In this document: positions 54,606-63,809 of the stretch, piece after piece
Position numbering within the stretch: the stretch's first letter is position 1
How the letters are laid out: each line of letters opens with the position of its first letter
Position numbers and translations under genes: made by a program
Assembly (NCBI GenBank): GCA_937870635.1
Contig: CALMZP010000045.1
Coordinates: 1 to 64,000 of the forward strand
Source of the DNA: an uncultured Acidobacteriota bacterium
GTDB lineage: Bacteria; Acidobacteriota; Thermoanaerobaculia; Gp7-AA8
Direction of reading: 5' to 3'
DNA length: 64,000 nucleotides
Notes under the pieces: generated by a model
Database searches by the model: none
Told to the model about the DNA's origin: nothing
Seen by the model: the letters and a program-made list of their open reading frames with translations, nothing else

Positions 54606-56633
54606 CTAGTAACGCGTGCTCGAAAGCTCCCGCGACCTTGCGAACATGCCGGGGGTGTAGGCGGTGATCCTTCCGGTGAACGCGGAGGCCGCGACCGTGA
54701 GCGGCGACGCGAGCCAGAGCTTTCCGGGACCGGAGCGGCCTTTGAAATTGCGGTTGATCGCGCTCACGGTCACCTGTTCGGTGTCCTCCGACACACCCGG
54801 ACCGCAGCCGATGCACGCACCGCAGCCGGGATTGAGCACGACCGCTCCTGCTTTCTCGAACGTGTCGACGAGACCGTTGTCGCGCGCGAACTTCTCGACG
54901 GCCTGCGACCCGAACTGGATGAAGAACTGAACGCCGTCGGCGACGCGCAAGCCGGCATCGACCGCTTCCTTCGCCACCTGGTGATAGAACACGAGGTCGT
55001 CGATCTTGCCCGCGGTGCAGCTGCCTGCGTAGGCGATGTCGATCCTCACCTCCCCCACCTCGTCGATGGGAGCGCCGTTGGTGGGATCGGAGGGAATGCC
55101 GTGATCGGGGTCGCCGGGGTGGGCAACCATCGGTCGGATCGTGGCGAGATCGATCGTATGAACACCGCCGGCGTATTCCGCGCCGGGATCGGGCGACACC
55201 GCGCGGGCACGGAGGCGGTCGATGTCGGCGCCGGGGCGCATCGACGCGATCCATTCGAACGTCTTCTCGTCCGCTTCGATGATGGCCGTGCGCGCCGAGC
55301 ATTCCGTGGCCATGTTCGCGAGCGTGGCACGCTCGTCGAGGGAGAGGCCGCGCAGGCCCGGGCCGGTGAACTCCATGATCCGGTCGAGCGTCATCTGCGG
55401 CTTGGCGTAATGCAGGAGAATGTGCAGCATCACGTCCTTCGCGGTGACGTTCTCCGCGAGTTTTCCGACCAGCTCGAACCGGATCGATTCCGAGACCTCC
55501 ACGGTGGTGAAACCGGAATGGACGAGGTTCGCGTATTCGGTCGCGCCGACACCCCAGGCGAGAGCGTTGTTCACGCCGCCCATGCAGGTGTGGCTGTCGG
55601 TCGCCTGAATGAAATCGCCGGGATCGATGATGAACTCGCGCGCCACTTCGTGACAGATGCCCGGCGACACGCGCCCCCTGGCTGAGAAATCGCGGCAGCC
55701 GGTGTGGCTCTGGAAATCACGCTGCAGATCGCGCAGCGTCTCGATCTTTCCCATGAAGGGGACCATTCGCGGCACTTCGTCCGCGTAGATGAGATGGTCC
55801 TCGAACACCGCGAACTTGTCGGGATTCCGGATCGTGTAGTCGCGCCCGTACTCCTGCTGGAGGAAGTAGTGCACCTGCGCCGTCGTGAACTCGTGGGTGT
55901 AACCGCCGTCGACGCCGACGACGAGGGCGTCGCCCGGTTTTACGAAGACCTTTCCCGCGGGCGAGGTCGCCCGCGCTCCACCGATGACGTGGTTGGCGAG
56001 GATCTTCTCCCCCATCGTCATCGGGCGCTGCGGAGTGTCCGGGTGGGGAAGCTTCACGTCGCCGCGCTCGAGGGCCTTGGCGAAGGGAAAGAGCCCGCCC
56101 CACTGAATGATGAGCTGCGTAATCGGGTCGTAGCCCTTGCAGAACTCGGCAAGGGGGATGCTCTCCCCTTCCTGCAGCCGCTCGAGCATCGAGTGATCCG
56201 CCATCAGCAGACCTTGATTGATGTTGTTGCCGGCATGGATCGGCGCGAACGACGCCGCCACGGCGACGCGGATGCCGCTGAAGACTTCCGACTGCGTGGC
56301 CGTCTCACGCGAGCTCCCCACGCCCTTGCGATAGCCGGAGACGATCACTTCGAAGTTGCCGTTGCGGAGCGCGTCCGGAGGGACGAGACGCTCGCCGTTC
56401 ACGATCAGGCCGGCGTACGCGTTCCGGGCGATGTCTTCCGGCTTGTGGTCGAAACAGACCCACGCCGGGGTCATGGCGTCGGTGTTGATGTCGTCGAGAA
56501 GGTCCTCGACGCGGAGGTCCTTCATCTGAAGGTCGAGCTCTCCGCGCAACTGCTTACGGATGAGCTCGGGATCTCGGGTCAGAAAAAGAACGCGTTTGCC
56601 GGGTGTGAGGGAGACGGTCCGCGGTGGTCGCAT
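54606..56633 (-). CDS. Aconitase-family hydratase with N-terminal swivel domain and in-frame repeat
   Basis: A 675-residue Fe-S hydro-lyase. Residues about 50-200 are the swivel (LeuD-like) domain (GYRKGVGSSRETATQSEVFSG, then FAPIHAGNNINQGL). The rest is the large (LeuC-like) domain with iron ligands C350 in DSHTCMGG and C604/C607 in NPGCGACIG, and GKLWLASPLTVAASAFTG at the end. Swivel-first order is the reverse of AcnA and recalls AcnB and some homoaconitase or LeuCD fusions, so aconitate, homoaconitate and isopropylmalate are all possible substrates. Residues 217-226 (GGARATSPAG) are coded by a REP-like singlet and interrupt the large domain's first loop (MTMGEKILANHVI / VFVKPGD). Confidence 0.9.
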   Translation of the reverse strand: MRPPRTVSLTPGKRVLFLTRDPELIRKQLRGELDLQMKDLRVEDLLDDINTDAMTPAWVCFDHKPEDIARNAYAGLIVNGERLVPPDALRNGNFEVIVSGYRKGVGSSRETATQSEVFSGIRVAVAASFAPIHAGNNINQGLLMADHSMLERLQEGESIPLAEFCKGYDPITQLIIQWGGLFPFAKALERGDVKLPHPDTPQRPMTMGEKILANHVIGGARATSPAGKVFVKPGDALVVGVDGGYTHEFTTAQVHYFLQQEYGRDYTIRNPDKFAVFEDHLIYADEVPRMVPFMGKIETLRDLQRDFQSHTGCRDFSARGRVSPGICHEVAREFIIDPGDFIQATDSHTCMGGVNNALAWGVGATEYANLVHSGFTTVEVSESIRFELVGKLAENVTAKDVMLHILLHYAKPQMTLDRIMEFTGPGLRGLSLDERATLANMATECSARTAIIEADEKTFEWIASMRPGADIDRLRARAVSPDPGAEYAGGVHTIDLATIRPMVAHPGDPDHGIPSDPTNGAPIDEVGEVRIDIAYAGSCTAGKIDDLVFYHQVAKEAVDAGLRVADGVQFFIQFGSQAVEKFARDNGLVDTFEKAGAVVLNPGCGACIGCGPGVSEDTEQVTVSAINRNFKGRSGPGKLWLASPLTVAASAFTGRITAYTPGMFARSRELSSTRY
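55957..55981. repeat. REP-like singlet inside the aconitase gene
   Basis: GCGGGCGAGGTCGCCCGC then GCTCCAC; the sense strand reads GARATSPA in the same frame as in leuS. Confidence 0.88.
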
Positions 56634-56696
56634 AAGGCGGTCGAAGTATAGAACCAGGTGGCTCGCGAGAATGTTGCCTGCCGGGCGATGACCCCC

Positions 56697-56776
56697 TCAC
56701 CGCAGAGACGCAGAGTACGCAGAGGGACGCAGAGGCTTCCTGCCATCTCTGCGTCCCTCTGCGTGCTCTGCGGTGA
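56697..56776. repeat. Inverted tandem GACGCAGAG repeat, copy 3
   Basis: TCACCGCAGAGACGCAGAG on the left, CTCTGCGTGCTCTGCGGTGA on the right; it lies between the aconitase and der genes, upstream of the former and downstream of the latter. Confidence 0.85.
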
Positions 56777-56794
56777 AGGTCGTCGAGAGGAGCA

Positions 56795-58162
56795 CTATCG
56801 CGGCGGTCGATCCCTCTTCATCCCCTTCCGGGCCCGGATCACGAAGTGGACCGGCACCCCTTCCAGGCCGAAGGCCTCCCGGAACTGGTTTTCCAGATAG
56901 CGGCGATAGGAAAAGTGGAGCGGCTCATCCGAGTTCGAGAAGAGGGCGATCGTCGGCGGCCCCGCCTTCAGCTGCGTCGCGTAGTAGAAGCGCCGCGGCT
57001 TCCCCCGCACGACCGGCGGATTGTGCGCCTGCACGGCTCGCTCGAGGATCTGATTCAGCTCGGACGTCTTGAAGCGCTTCCGGTACGACGCGATGATCGA
57101 GTCGATCTTCGGGAACACCTTCTCTACGCGACGGCCGGTCTTCGCGGAGACGAACTCGAGCGGCGCATAAGAGAGGAACTTCATCTTGAAGCGCACGTGC
57201 TCTTCGAACTTCTTCGCATCGTCGGGCTCGTGCTGGGCGGCATCCCACTTGTTCACCAGGAGCATCGCCGCCTTCCCCGCATCCTCGGCGTATCCGGCCA
57301 CGGTGGCGTCCTGCGCGGTCACGCCATCCGTGGCGTCGATCATCACCAGGGCGATGTCACACCGCTCGATCGCCTTCCGCGCCGAAATGACGGCCAGCTT
57401 CTCCGCCTCGTCCGTGGTCTTCCCCTTCCGGCGGATACCGGCCGTATCGATGATGATGTAGCGGCGGCCGTTGCGCGTGATCTCTTCGTCGATCGCATCG
57501 CGGGTGGTTCCCGAGATCGGAGACACGACCGATCTCTCCTCGTTCGTCAGGCGGTTCAACAGCGAGGATTTGCCGACGTTCGGCCGTCCAATGATGGCCA
57601 CGTGAACCGGCGCGTTCGGATCTTCCTCGGGCTCCTCCTCCGCTTCTGGCGGGACGACCTCGCTGATGAGATCGATGAGGTCGTCCGTTCCCGTTCCATG
57701 TTCCGCGGAGATCGGGACGAGACGCTCGAAGCCGAGCTCCCAGAACTCGTTCACCGCCGACTCGGCGTCCTTGCGATCGATCTTGTTGACGACGAGGGCC
57801 GTCTTCGACGCCTCGCCGCGCAGCTGCTGGGCGATGTCGCGATCCTCGGTGAGCACGCCGGCGGCGCCGTCGACCACGAAGAGAATGAAGTCGGCCTCGG
57901 CGAGCGCTTTCTCAGCCTGAGCCTTGATCTCGCCCGCGAATGCGGACATCGGCGTCTCGCCGTATTCGAGCCCGCCGGTGTCGGTCAGCTCGTAGCGCCG
58001 CCCGTCGTCGAGCGAGACCACCTCGCGCAGACGGTCGCGCGTCATGCCGGGCAGATCGTGAGTCAGCGCGCGCCGCTTTCCGGCGAGACGGTTGAACAGC
58101 GTCGACTTCCCGACATTGGGCCGCCCGACGATCACGATTTTCTTAAGAGACCGATCACCCAC
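56795..58162 (-). CDS. der: Ribosome-assembly GTPase Der (EngA)
   Basis: A 455-residue protein with two tandem G domains and a KH-like C-terminus, essential for 50S assembly. G domain 1: GRPNVGKSTLFNRLAGKRRAL (residues 13-33), DTGGLEYGE, NKID. G domain 2: GRPNVGKSSLLNRL, DTAGIRRKG and NKWD. The acidic linker (PEAEEEPEEDPNAP) and the KH end (GVPVHFVIRARK) are typical. The GTG start at 58162 overlaps the preceding membrane-protein gene by 31 nt, so translation is probably coupled. Confidence 0.97.
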   Translation of the reverse strand: MGDRSLKKIVIVGRPNVGKSTLFNRLAGKRRALTHDLPGMTRDRLREVVSLDDGRRYELTDTGGLEYGETPMSAFAGEIKAQAEKALAEADFILFVVDGAAGVLTEDRDIAQQLRGEASKTALVVNKIDRKDAESAVNEFWELGFERLVPISAEHGTGTDDLIDLISEVVPPEAEEEPEEDPNAPVHVAIIGRPNVGKSSLLNRLTNEERSVVSPISGTTRDAIDEEITRNGRRYIIIDTAGIRRKGKTTDEAEKLAVISARKAIERCDIALVMIDATDGVTAQDATVAGYAEDAGKAAMLLVNKWDAAQHEPDDAKKFEEHVRFKMKFLSYAPLEFVSAKTGRRVEKVFPKIDSIIASYRKRFKTSELNQILERAVQAHNPPVVRGKPRRFYYATQLKAGPPTIALFSNSDEPLHFSYRRYLENQFREAFGLEGVPVHFVIRARKGMKRDRPPR

Positions 58163-59502
58163 TCAGACCTCGCCATGCAGTAGAAGAGGATCGCTCCCAC
58201 CGCCGTATTGAAAAAGTTGAGGACCCCGTTCGGCACAGGCACCGCGCGTTTGCGATTCCAGCTGCCTGCCACACTTTCCAGCCAGGATCCGAGGAAGGCG
58301 GAAAGGGTGACCATGATGACCGAGACCCAGATGATTGTCGCCGCCGAGCCAAACATTTTCTGAAAGGACAGGGACCCGGCCACCGCCACGAGAAAGCCCG
58401 CGATGACTCCGGCCACGGTCCCTTCGACCGAGATCGCACCCTCCGTGCCCGGCGGAACCTTTCGCAGCGTCAGCGGCAGAAACGCTCGCCGGCCGATGAG
58501 CTGCCCGACCTCGCTGGCCGTCGTATCGGCAGCGGCCGTGGCCAGCGACGCGATCCCCATGAAATAGACGATCGGCGCCGCTTCCACCGGCCAGTGCGTC
58601 CGGAAGAATCGGGAGAAGGCGATGGCGCAGAGGGTCGCCACACCCACATTCGAGAACGCGTGGTTGAATCCGCGGCGGCCACCCTCTTCCTGCGCCAGGC
58701 CGGCCGCCGCCTTCCGCCTGTAGCCGAGCTTCGTCGCACCGCTCCCGATCACGAAGAACGTCAGGAGCGCCACATACATCGGCCACCCGGCGGTCAGAAT
58801 GATGACAGACCCGAGAATCCACCCGCCGATGGCGCCCGACACGGTGACGCTGCGCGCGACGAAACCGATCGCCGCGAGCGCCGTGTTGATGCCGATCCAC
58901 ACCAGGCTGTCCTCCGGCATCGCGTACGGGTGCCAGGGGGTGTAGATGAAGTAGAGGAGCGCCGTTGCAGCGGCGGCGGGCACAGTGAGGTTGTCGTCGA
59001 CACGGAGCGGAAGCGACTCGACGATCGCCGCACAAAGAACGGCGATGAGGATCTCCCATGCCGGTCCCGGGTGTTTCATCCACAGCCCGATCGCGACACC
59101 GCCGAACGCACCGGCAAAGAGAAACGCCACGAAACCGCTCCACGATTTGTCCCGATTCCAGGGGATCTTCGGACCGCGAATGGCCTTGCCGGCGATCGTC
59201 GCGAAACCGTCGCCGAACGCCAGGATCACCCAGGCGATCGCCGCGATCGACAGCCGTTCCCGAAACACGACGATGAGCAGCATCACCGCGAACGGATAGA
59301 TGACCATTCCGGCATCCCACCCCCGCTCGTGACGGGAAACCTGCTTCCCGACCAGCCGGTGCAGAAAGAGCCAGTTCCCGGCCACCGCGGCGGCAGCGAC
59401 GGCGGCGGCCGCCCACCACGGCAGCCAGCGCAGAGTGATGGCGCCCACCCCGATGGCGGTGTGGAGGGATTTTCGGAGGAGCTCGTTCGGTTCGTGGGGC
59501 AT
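58132..59502 (-). CDS. Prenol-kinase-like / DUF92 two-domain membrane protein
   Basis: A 456-residue polytopic protein with two fused parts. Residues 1-220 resemble dolichol/phytol kinases (VTE5 type): LRKSLHTAIGVGAI start and the active-site-like AFGDGFATIAGKAIRGPKIPWNRDKSWSG. Residues 225-456 are a DUF92/TMEM19 domain (VSGAIGGWILGSVI, FFVIGSGATKLGYRRK, ADTTASEVGQLI, GTEGAISVEGTVAGVIAG), the family of phytyl-phosphate kinase VTE6. Together they would phosphorylate a prenol in two steps, to the diphosphate; this is inference from the two families. The gene runs into der with a 31-nt overlap. Confidence 0.87.
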   Translation of the reverse strand: MPHEPNELLRKSLHTAIGVGAITLRWLPWWAAAAVAAAAVAGNWLFLHRLVGKQVSRHERGWDAGMVIYPFAVMLLIVVFRERLSIAAIAWVILAFGDGFATIAGKAIRGPKIPWNRDKSWSGFVAFLFAGAFGGVAIGLWMKHPGPAWEILIAVLCAAIVESLPLRVDDNLTVPAAAATALLYFIYTPWHPYAMPEDSLVWIGINTALAAIGFVARSVTVSGAIGGWILGSVIILTAGWPMYVALLTFFVIGSGATKLGYRRKAAAGLAQEEGGRRGFNHAFSNVGVATLCAIAFSRFFRTHWPVEAAPIVYFMGIASLATAAADTTASEVGQLIGRRAFLPLTLRKVPPGTEGAISVEGTVAGVIAGFLVAVAGSLSFQKMFGSAATIIWVSVIMVTLSAFLGSWLESVAGSWNRKRAVPVPNGVLNFFNTAVGAILFYCMARSEWVIGLLRKS

Positions 59503-59508
59503 CTTTGA

Positions 59509-59570
59509 AAGGATGAAGGATGAAGGATGAAATGGGCAACATCAGCCTTCATCCTTCAGCCTTCGGCCTT
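59509..59570. repeat. Inverted AGGATGA / AGGCTGA tandem repeat
   Basis: Left arm AAGGATGAAGGATGAAGGAT (59509-59531), right arm TTCATCCTTCAGCCTTCGGC (59548-59570), in the divergent gap of 84 nt between the membrane-protein and glycosyltransferase genes. Confidence 0.75.
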
Positions 59571-59586
59571 CTACAATGCGCGCCTG

Positions 59587-61056
59587 ATGTCTGAGACACC
59601 GACCACGGCACCTCTGCTCTCCGTGATCGTCCCCTGCTACAACGAGCGGGCGACGGTGGCGGAGCTGTTGCGCCGGGTCAAGGACGTACAGGTCGACAAG
59701 GAGATCATCGTCATCGACGACAAGTCGACCGACGGATCGAAGGACGTCGTGGCCGCCCTCGCAGCCCAGTGGCCCGAGATCCGGCACATCCTTCAGCCCC
59801 ACAATCAGGGCAAAGGCGCCGCGCTTCGCCGTGGCATCGAAGAAGCCCGGGGGGAGATCGTCATCATCCAGGATGCTGATCTCGAATACGACCCGGAGGA
59901 GTACCTCAAGATCATTCAGCCGATCGTGGATGGTCACGCGGACGTCGTCTTCGGATCGCGTTTCGAAGGCTACCCCCGCCGCGTCATGCTTTACTGGCAC
60001 CGCCTCGGCAACACCTTCCTGACGTTCCTCTCCAACTGCACGACGAATCTCGATCTCACCGACATGGAGACCTGCTACAAGGCCTTCCGCCGCGAGATCA
60101 TCCAGTCGATCAAGCTCAACTCGAACCGCTTCGGGTTCGAGCCCGAGGTCACGGCGAAGCTCGCCAAGCGCGGGTATCGGATTTTCGAGGTGCCGATCTC
60201 CTACTACGGCCGCGATTACTGGGAAGGCAAGAAGATCAATTGGAAAGACGGCTTCAGCGCCATCTGGACGATCCTGCGCTACGGCTTCTTCAACGACGAT
60301 GCGAGCGAGCCGCGGACGTTCACGACTCTCCGCCGCCGCGGACGCCTGAAACGCTACAACCGCTGGATCTGGGACCGCATCGCGCCGTTCGTCGGACAGC
60401 GCGTTCTCGAAGTGGGCGCCGGATCCGGAACGATGACGCGGTTTCTTTACGGCCGTGAGCTCATCGTCGCCACCGATCGCGAGACGCCGTACCTCGACCG
60501 CCTCCGCAATGCGTTCCGGCGGCGCCCCGGGATCATCGTCGACCGCCTCGACATCGAGCGAGACGACAACGAAGATCTGGCCCGCTACGCGTTCGATACC
60601 GTCACGTGCATCAACGTGCTCGAGCACACCATGGATGACGAGGGCGCGCTGAAGCGCGTGAACGATCTGCTCGTGCCGGGAGGCCGGGTGATTGTGTACG
60701 TCCCGGCGGGACAGGCACTGTTCGGATCGATGGACAGAGGCATCGGCCATCAGCGCCGTTATGAAAAGGAAGAACTGATCGCAAAACTGCAGCGCGCCGG
60801 GTTCACGCTCGAATACATCGCCTACCAGAACCGGATCGGAAAACTGGCCTGGTGGCTCAACGGCAAACTCGCCGGGCGCCGCGCGCTTCCTTCGGCGCAG
60901 TCCCGCGTTTTCGACACGCTGGTGCCGCTGTTCCGCGCGTTCGAGGGATCGAATCCGTCGACCGGTCTGAGCCTCATCGCCGTCGGAAGGAAAAACGGTA
61001 CCGGACTGGCCGCGGTCACCGACGGCGCGAGAGTTGCGAACAGCGTAGCTTCATGA
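59587..61056 (+). CDS. GT2 glycosyltransferase fused to a SAM methyltransferase
   Basis: A 489-residue fusion. Residues 8-235 are a family-2 glycosyltransferase like dolichol-phosphate mannosyltransferase: [43 protein letters not shown] (DxD), [20 protein letters not shown]. Residues 265-440 are a class I SAM methyltransferase ([17 protein letters not shown] motif [29 protein letters not shown]). There is no TM hairpin at the end. Start at 59587 (MSETP), since earlier codons derive from the repeat. The enzyme likely moves a sugar to a lipid carrier and methylates a related product; manC follows with a 4-nt overlap. Confidence 0.93.
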   Translation: MSETPTTAPLLSVIVPCYNERATVAELLRRVKDVQVDKEIIVIDDKSTDGSKDVVAALAAQWPEIRHILQPHNQGKGAALRRGIEEARGEIVIIQDADLEYDPEEYLKIIQPIVDGHADVVFGSRFEGYPRRVMLYWHRLGNTFLTFLSNCTTNLDLTDMETCYKAFRREIIQSIKLNSNRFGFEPEVTAKLAKRGYRIFEVPISYYGRDYWEGKKINWKDGFSAIWTILRYGFFNDDASEPRTFTTLRRRGRLKRYNRWIWDRIAPFVGQRVLEVGAGSGTMTRFLYGRELIVATDRETPYLDRLRNAFRRRPGIIVDRLDIERDDNEDLARYAFDTVTCINVLEHTMDDEGALKRVNDLLVPGGRVIVYVPAGQALFGSMDRGIGHQRRYEKEELIAKLQRAGFTLEYIAYQNRIGKLAWWLNGKLAGRRALPSAQSRVFDTLVPLFRAFEGSNPSTGLSLIAVGRKNGTGLAAVTDGARVANSVAS

Positions 61057-61892
61057 ACCGCGCGGCAGTGATCCTCGCAGGCGGCGCCGGCACGCGCCTC
61101 CGCCCCTTGAGCTCCGACGAGAATCCGAAACAGTTCCTCAGAATCTTCGAGGGACGTTCCCTCCTGCAGAAGACCTTCGAGCGGCTGCGGCGCCTCCTCC
61201 CCGCTTCGCGTATTCACGTCTCGACGAACGAGCAGTACCGCTCCAAGTGCGTCGAGCATCTGCCGGAAATGCCTGCCGAAAACGTGATCACGGAGCCGTC
61301 GCGGCGCAACACGGCGCCGGCGATCGCGCTCTGCACGCTGACGATCGAGCGCCAGCTCGGAGACGCGGCGATCGCGTTTCTGCCGTCCGATCACTTCATC
61401 GGCGACGAGCCGGAGTTCATTCGCGTGCTCGATCGCGGCTTTGCGTATGCCGAGAGCAATCCGGCGTTCGTGACCATCGGGATCGATCCGACGGAGCCGA
61501 ATACCGGATATGGATATCTCGAGCTCGGCGAAGAGCTCGAGCCGTCGCTCATGCGGTTGCGGCAGTTCAAGGAGAAGCCGTCGCTCGAGGTCGCGCAGGA
61601 GTTCCTTCGCGCCGGCAACTACGCCTGGAACGGCGGCATCTTCGTCTGGCGGGCGAGTGTGTTCCGCTCCGAGGCGAGCCGGGTCGCGCCGGAGCTGTTG
61701 CGCGCCAGCGTGGAGAACTATGACGAGATGCCGTCGATCTCCATCGACTATGCGGTGATGGAGAAAGCGTCGAACGTGGTCACGATCCGAGGCGACTTCG
61801 GCTGGTCCGACGTCGGGTCCTTCGACGCGCTCCGCAAGGCGGGCGTGGATGTCGACGCCGAATTGGCCAAAACCGCGCAGTCGCGCGAATGA
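61053..61892 (+). CDS. manC: Mannose-1-phosphate guanylyltransferase
   Basis: A 279-residue nucleotidyltransferase that makes GDP-mannose from mannose-1-phosphate and GTP. Motifs: [22 protein letters not shown] (GTP binding), [38 protein letters not shown] and [16 protein letters not shown]. The short form lacks the C-terminal mannose-6-phosphate isomerase domain of longer ManC. The ATGA overlap with the glycosyltransferase gene indicates a joint pathway that uses GDP-mannose for a glycolipid or glycan. A REP-like doublet starts 2 nt after its stop. Confidence 0.93.
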   Translation: MNRAAVILAGGAGTRLRPLSSDENPKQFLRIFEGRSLLQKTFERLRRLLPASRIHVSTNEQYRSKCVEHLPEMPAENVITEPSRRNTAPAIALCTLTIERQLGDAAIAFLPSDHFIGDEPEFIRVLDRGFAYAESNPAFVTIGIDPTEPNTGYGYLELGEELEPSLMRLRQFKEKPSLEVAQEFLRAGNYAWNGGIFVWRASVFRSEASRVAPELLRASVENYDEMPSISIDYAVMEKASNVVTIRGDFGWSDVGSFDALRKAGVDVDAELAKTAQSRE

Positions 61893-61893
61893 A

Positions 61894-61968
61894 TGGAGCC
61901 GCGGGCGATCTCGCCCGCGGGTCGCAGAGGAAACCGTAAACCGCGGGCGGGATCGCCCGCGGCTCCAC
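61894..61968. repeat. REP-like inverted doublet (type B)
   Basis: Left copy 61894-61920 (TGGAGCCGCGGGCGATCTCG), right copy 61941-61968 (CCGCGGGCGGGATCGCCCGC then GGCTCCAC), 20-nt spacer; in the convergent gap of about 100 nt between manC and the amidohydrolase gene. Confidence 0.87.
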
Positions 61969-61993
61969 CGGACGTCGGACTTACGGCCAACGG

Positions 61994-62845
61994 TCAACTA
62001 CGATCAAAAATCCGCGACGCGTTTTCCCACAGAATGGCCCGTTCCTCCCTCTCCCCCAGCCCCAGCGCTCGGAACTGCTCGACGTTCTTCTTCGGCGAGG
62101 CCACGCCCGGCGACGGCCAGTCGGTTCCCCACAACGCCTTGTCCGCGAGATCGGCGAGCTTCGGCACGTAGCGCAGCAGCGCCTTCGGCGGAATGCCCGA
62201 GAGATCGAGGTAGACGTTCCGATGACGGCGCGCGAGGAACATGGCCGTCTCCCCATAAAGCGGCCTGCCCGCGTGCGCCAGGATGATGGTCAGCTTGGGG
62301 AAGTCGATCGCCACATCGTCCGCGGGCATGGGGTCAGCGTACACATTGCGCGCCCTTGGAAAGATCGAAGTGCCGGTGTGAATCATCACCGGCACTCCCC
62401 GCTCTTCGCACGCCCGATACACCTCGGCGAGCGGCGGAAGGTTCGACCGGTACGCGTTCGACAGGAAAAGCTGGTGGGGCGGATGGATCTTCACCATCCC
62501 GATGCCGAGGTCTAGGATGCGGTGGATTTCGGCGCGGGCGTCGGGCTCATGGAGCGGGTTCACCGAGCCGACGGCTACGAGACGGTCGCGATGATCGCGC
62601 GTGAAGTTCGCGATCCAGTCGTTGGTCTCGCGCGTAAATCCCATCACGTCGGGCGATACGTAGTTGATGCAGCACGTCCGCTCGATGTCGTGTTCGTCCA
62701 GGAAGCGAAGCAGATTCTCAGGCGAGGAGAGGATCTCGCGCGCGCCGGCGTGCGAAGGATCGTCGATCATCGGCAGCACGTCCGCGCGCAGCATCCGCCA
62801 CGGCTGCACGTGAATGTGGACGTCGAATACCCGGCTCGTGGTCAA
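61994..62845 (-). CDS. Amidohydrolase-family (TIM-barrel) metal-dependent hydrolase
   Basis: A 283-residue Amidohydro_2-type enzyme. HxH motif VFDVHIHVQP (residues 9-11), then VKIHPPHQLF (a further His), PVMIHTGTS, IILAHAGRP, and the final Asp in ALWGTDWPSPG. This is the ACMSD/isochorismatase-like branch of decarboxylases and lactonases with a buried metal. No signal peptide. It overlaps the upstream acetyltransferase gene by 4 nt. Confidence 0.9.
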   Translation of the reverse strand: MTTSRVFDVHIHVQPWRMLRADVLPMIDDPSHAGAREILSSPENLLRFLDEHDIERTCCINYVSPDVMGFTRETNDWIANFTRDHRDRLVAVGSVNPLHEPDARAEIHRILDLGIGMVKIHPPHQLFLSNAYRSNLPPLAEVYRACEERGVPVMIHTGTSIFPRARNVYADPMPADDVAIDFPKLTIILAHAGRPLYGETAMFLARRHRNVYLDLSGIPPKALLRYVPKLADLADKALWGTDWPSPGVASPKKNVEQFRALGLGEREERAILWENASRIFDRS

Positions 62846-63294
62846 GTGAGCATGACCAGGCGCATGCAGGTCGCGCTTGCAGGACAGGCGTCCTGAAGCT
62901 CGCGGGAAGCCAAGAGCTGCGGGTGAACTTCATCGCGATCGATCGTCTTGAAGCCGCGCCGCGCGAAGTAACCCTCGGCCGTCGTCGTGAGAAGGTAGAA
63001 CTCGCGAAGTCCACGAGATGCCAGTCGATCCAGAAGCTGGCGCACCAGGCGGCGCCCCAGCCCGTGGCTGCGGTACGCCGGATCGACCGCAATGGACCTG
63101 ATGAGCGCCGCGGTGGGATAGGCCTCGGCGCCGCCGCAAGCGATGAGCCGGTCCGCGTCGCGGGCGACGAGGAAGGTCTGCCAGTGTTCGTCGACTCCCG
63201 CGGTCGGCAGCGACGCGCTCGTCAGCAGCTCCTTGATGGCGGACACATCGCCCTCCCCCGCCGGAACGATCACGATCTGGGACAGCTCGGCCAC
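62842..63294 (-). CDS. GNAT acetyltransferase of the ArsN2 type
   Basis: A 150-residue GNAT protein with GTG start at 63294; the ORF extends further up to 63354 but those residues are coded by terminator sequence. Motif A: IRSIAVDPAYRSHGLGRRLV; motif B: FYLLTTTAEGYFARRGFKTIDRDEV. The tail SRELQDACPASATCMRL matches ArsN2 proteins, often found in arsenic resistance clusters where they acetylate organoarsenicals or related amines. No ars gene is nearby, so the substrate is open. Confidence 0.85.
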   Translation of the reverse strand: MAELSQIVIVPAGEGDVSAIKELLTSASLPTAGVDEHWQTFLVARDADRLIACGGAEAYPTAALIRSIAVDPAYRSHGLGRRLVRQLLDRLASRGLREFYLLTTTAEGYFARRGFKTIDRDEVHPQLLASRELQDACPASATCMRLVMLT

Positions 63295-63309
63295 GGGTCG
63301 ATCATAAGC

Positions 63310-63342
63310 AAAAAAAAGAGGCCGCGCGACCGCGCGGCCTCT
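63310..63342 (-). terminator. Rho-independent terminator for the hydrophilic protein gene
   Basis: On the minus strand AGAGGCCGCGCG pairs with CGCGCGGCCTCT (loop GT), followed by TTTTTT. It lies 31 nt after the stop of the 63373-63708 gene and just before the acetyltransferase gene. Confidence 0.85.
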
Positions 63343-63372
63343 CTGCTGTTTCAACGGTAGAACGTCTCAGGC

Positions 63373-63708
63373 TCAGTGTTCGCCTTCAGACGATCCGGAA
63401 CGGCCGCGCTCGCGGTCGACGCCGCGATTACGGCTGGACTCGCTGTCGATGTCCGTCTCGGAGCCGACGCCCCCGCCGCTTCCGACGGAGCCACTACGGC
63501 CGAGATCGCCCTTCATACCATCGTCGCCGATGCCTTCGCCCCGGCGATTCGGTTCATTCAGATTCTCGGAACGGCCGATGGTCTGACCGAACTCAGACGT
63601 GGAGTCATCGTTGAGGTTTCCCTGACGACGCGAGGTCTCGCGATTGACGTCGCCCGCGCTGGTTGATCCGGTGTTACGGCTGACCTTGTCTCTGTCACGG
63701 TTTTCCAT
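63373..63708 (-). CDS. Small hydrophilic Gly/Ser/Arg/Asp-rich protein
   Basis: A 111-residue protein with almost no hydrophobic residues (NRDRDKVSRNTGSTSAGD, then GRSGSVGSGGGVGSETDID). AGGAGG lies 8 nt before the ATG and a strong terminator follows, so it is very probably expressed. The composition resembles intrinsically disordered, stress-associated small proteins (hydrophilins) seen in soil bacteria. No folded domain is recognised. Confidence 0.8.
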   Translation of the reverse strand: MENRDRDKVSRNTGSTSAGDVNRETSRRQGNLNDDSTSEFGQTIGRSENLNEPNRRGEGIGDDGMKGDLGRSGSVGSGGGVGSETDIDSESSRNRGVDRERGRSGSSEGEH

Positions 63709-63809
63709 GCGTTGAGCCTCCTGTACTTATCGTTTTTGCCGGCGTCGTTGCCGACAGTTATTAAGATAGCAATCAGGGTGCCCAAATCATTGAAATCGCA
63801 AGGAATTAT

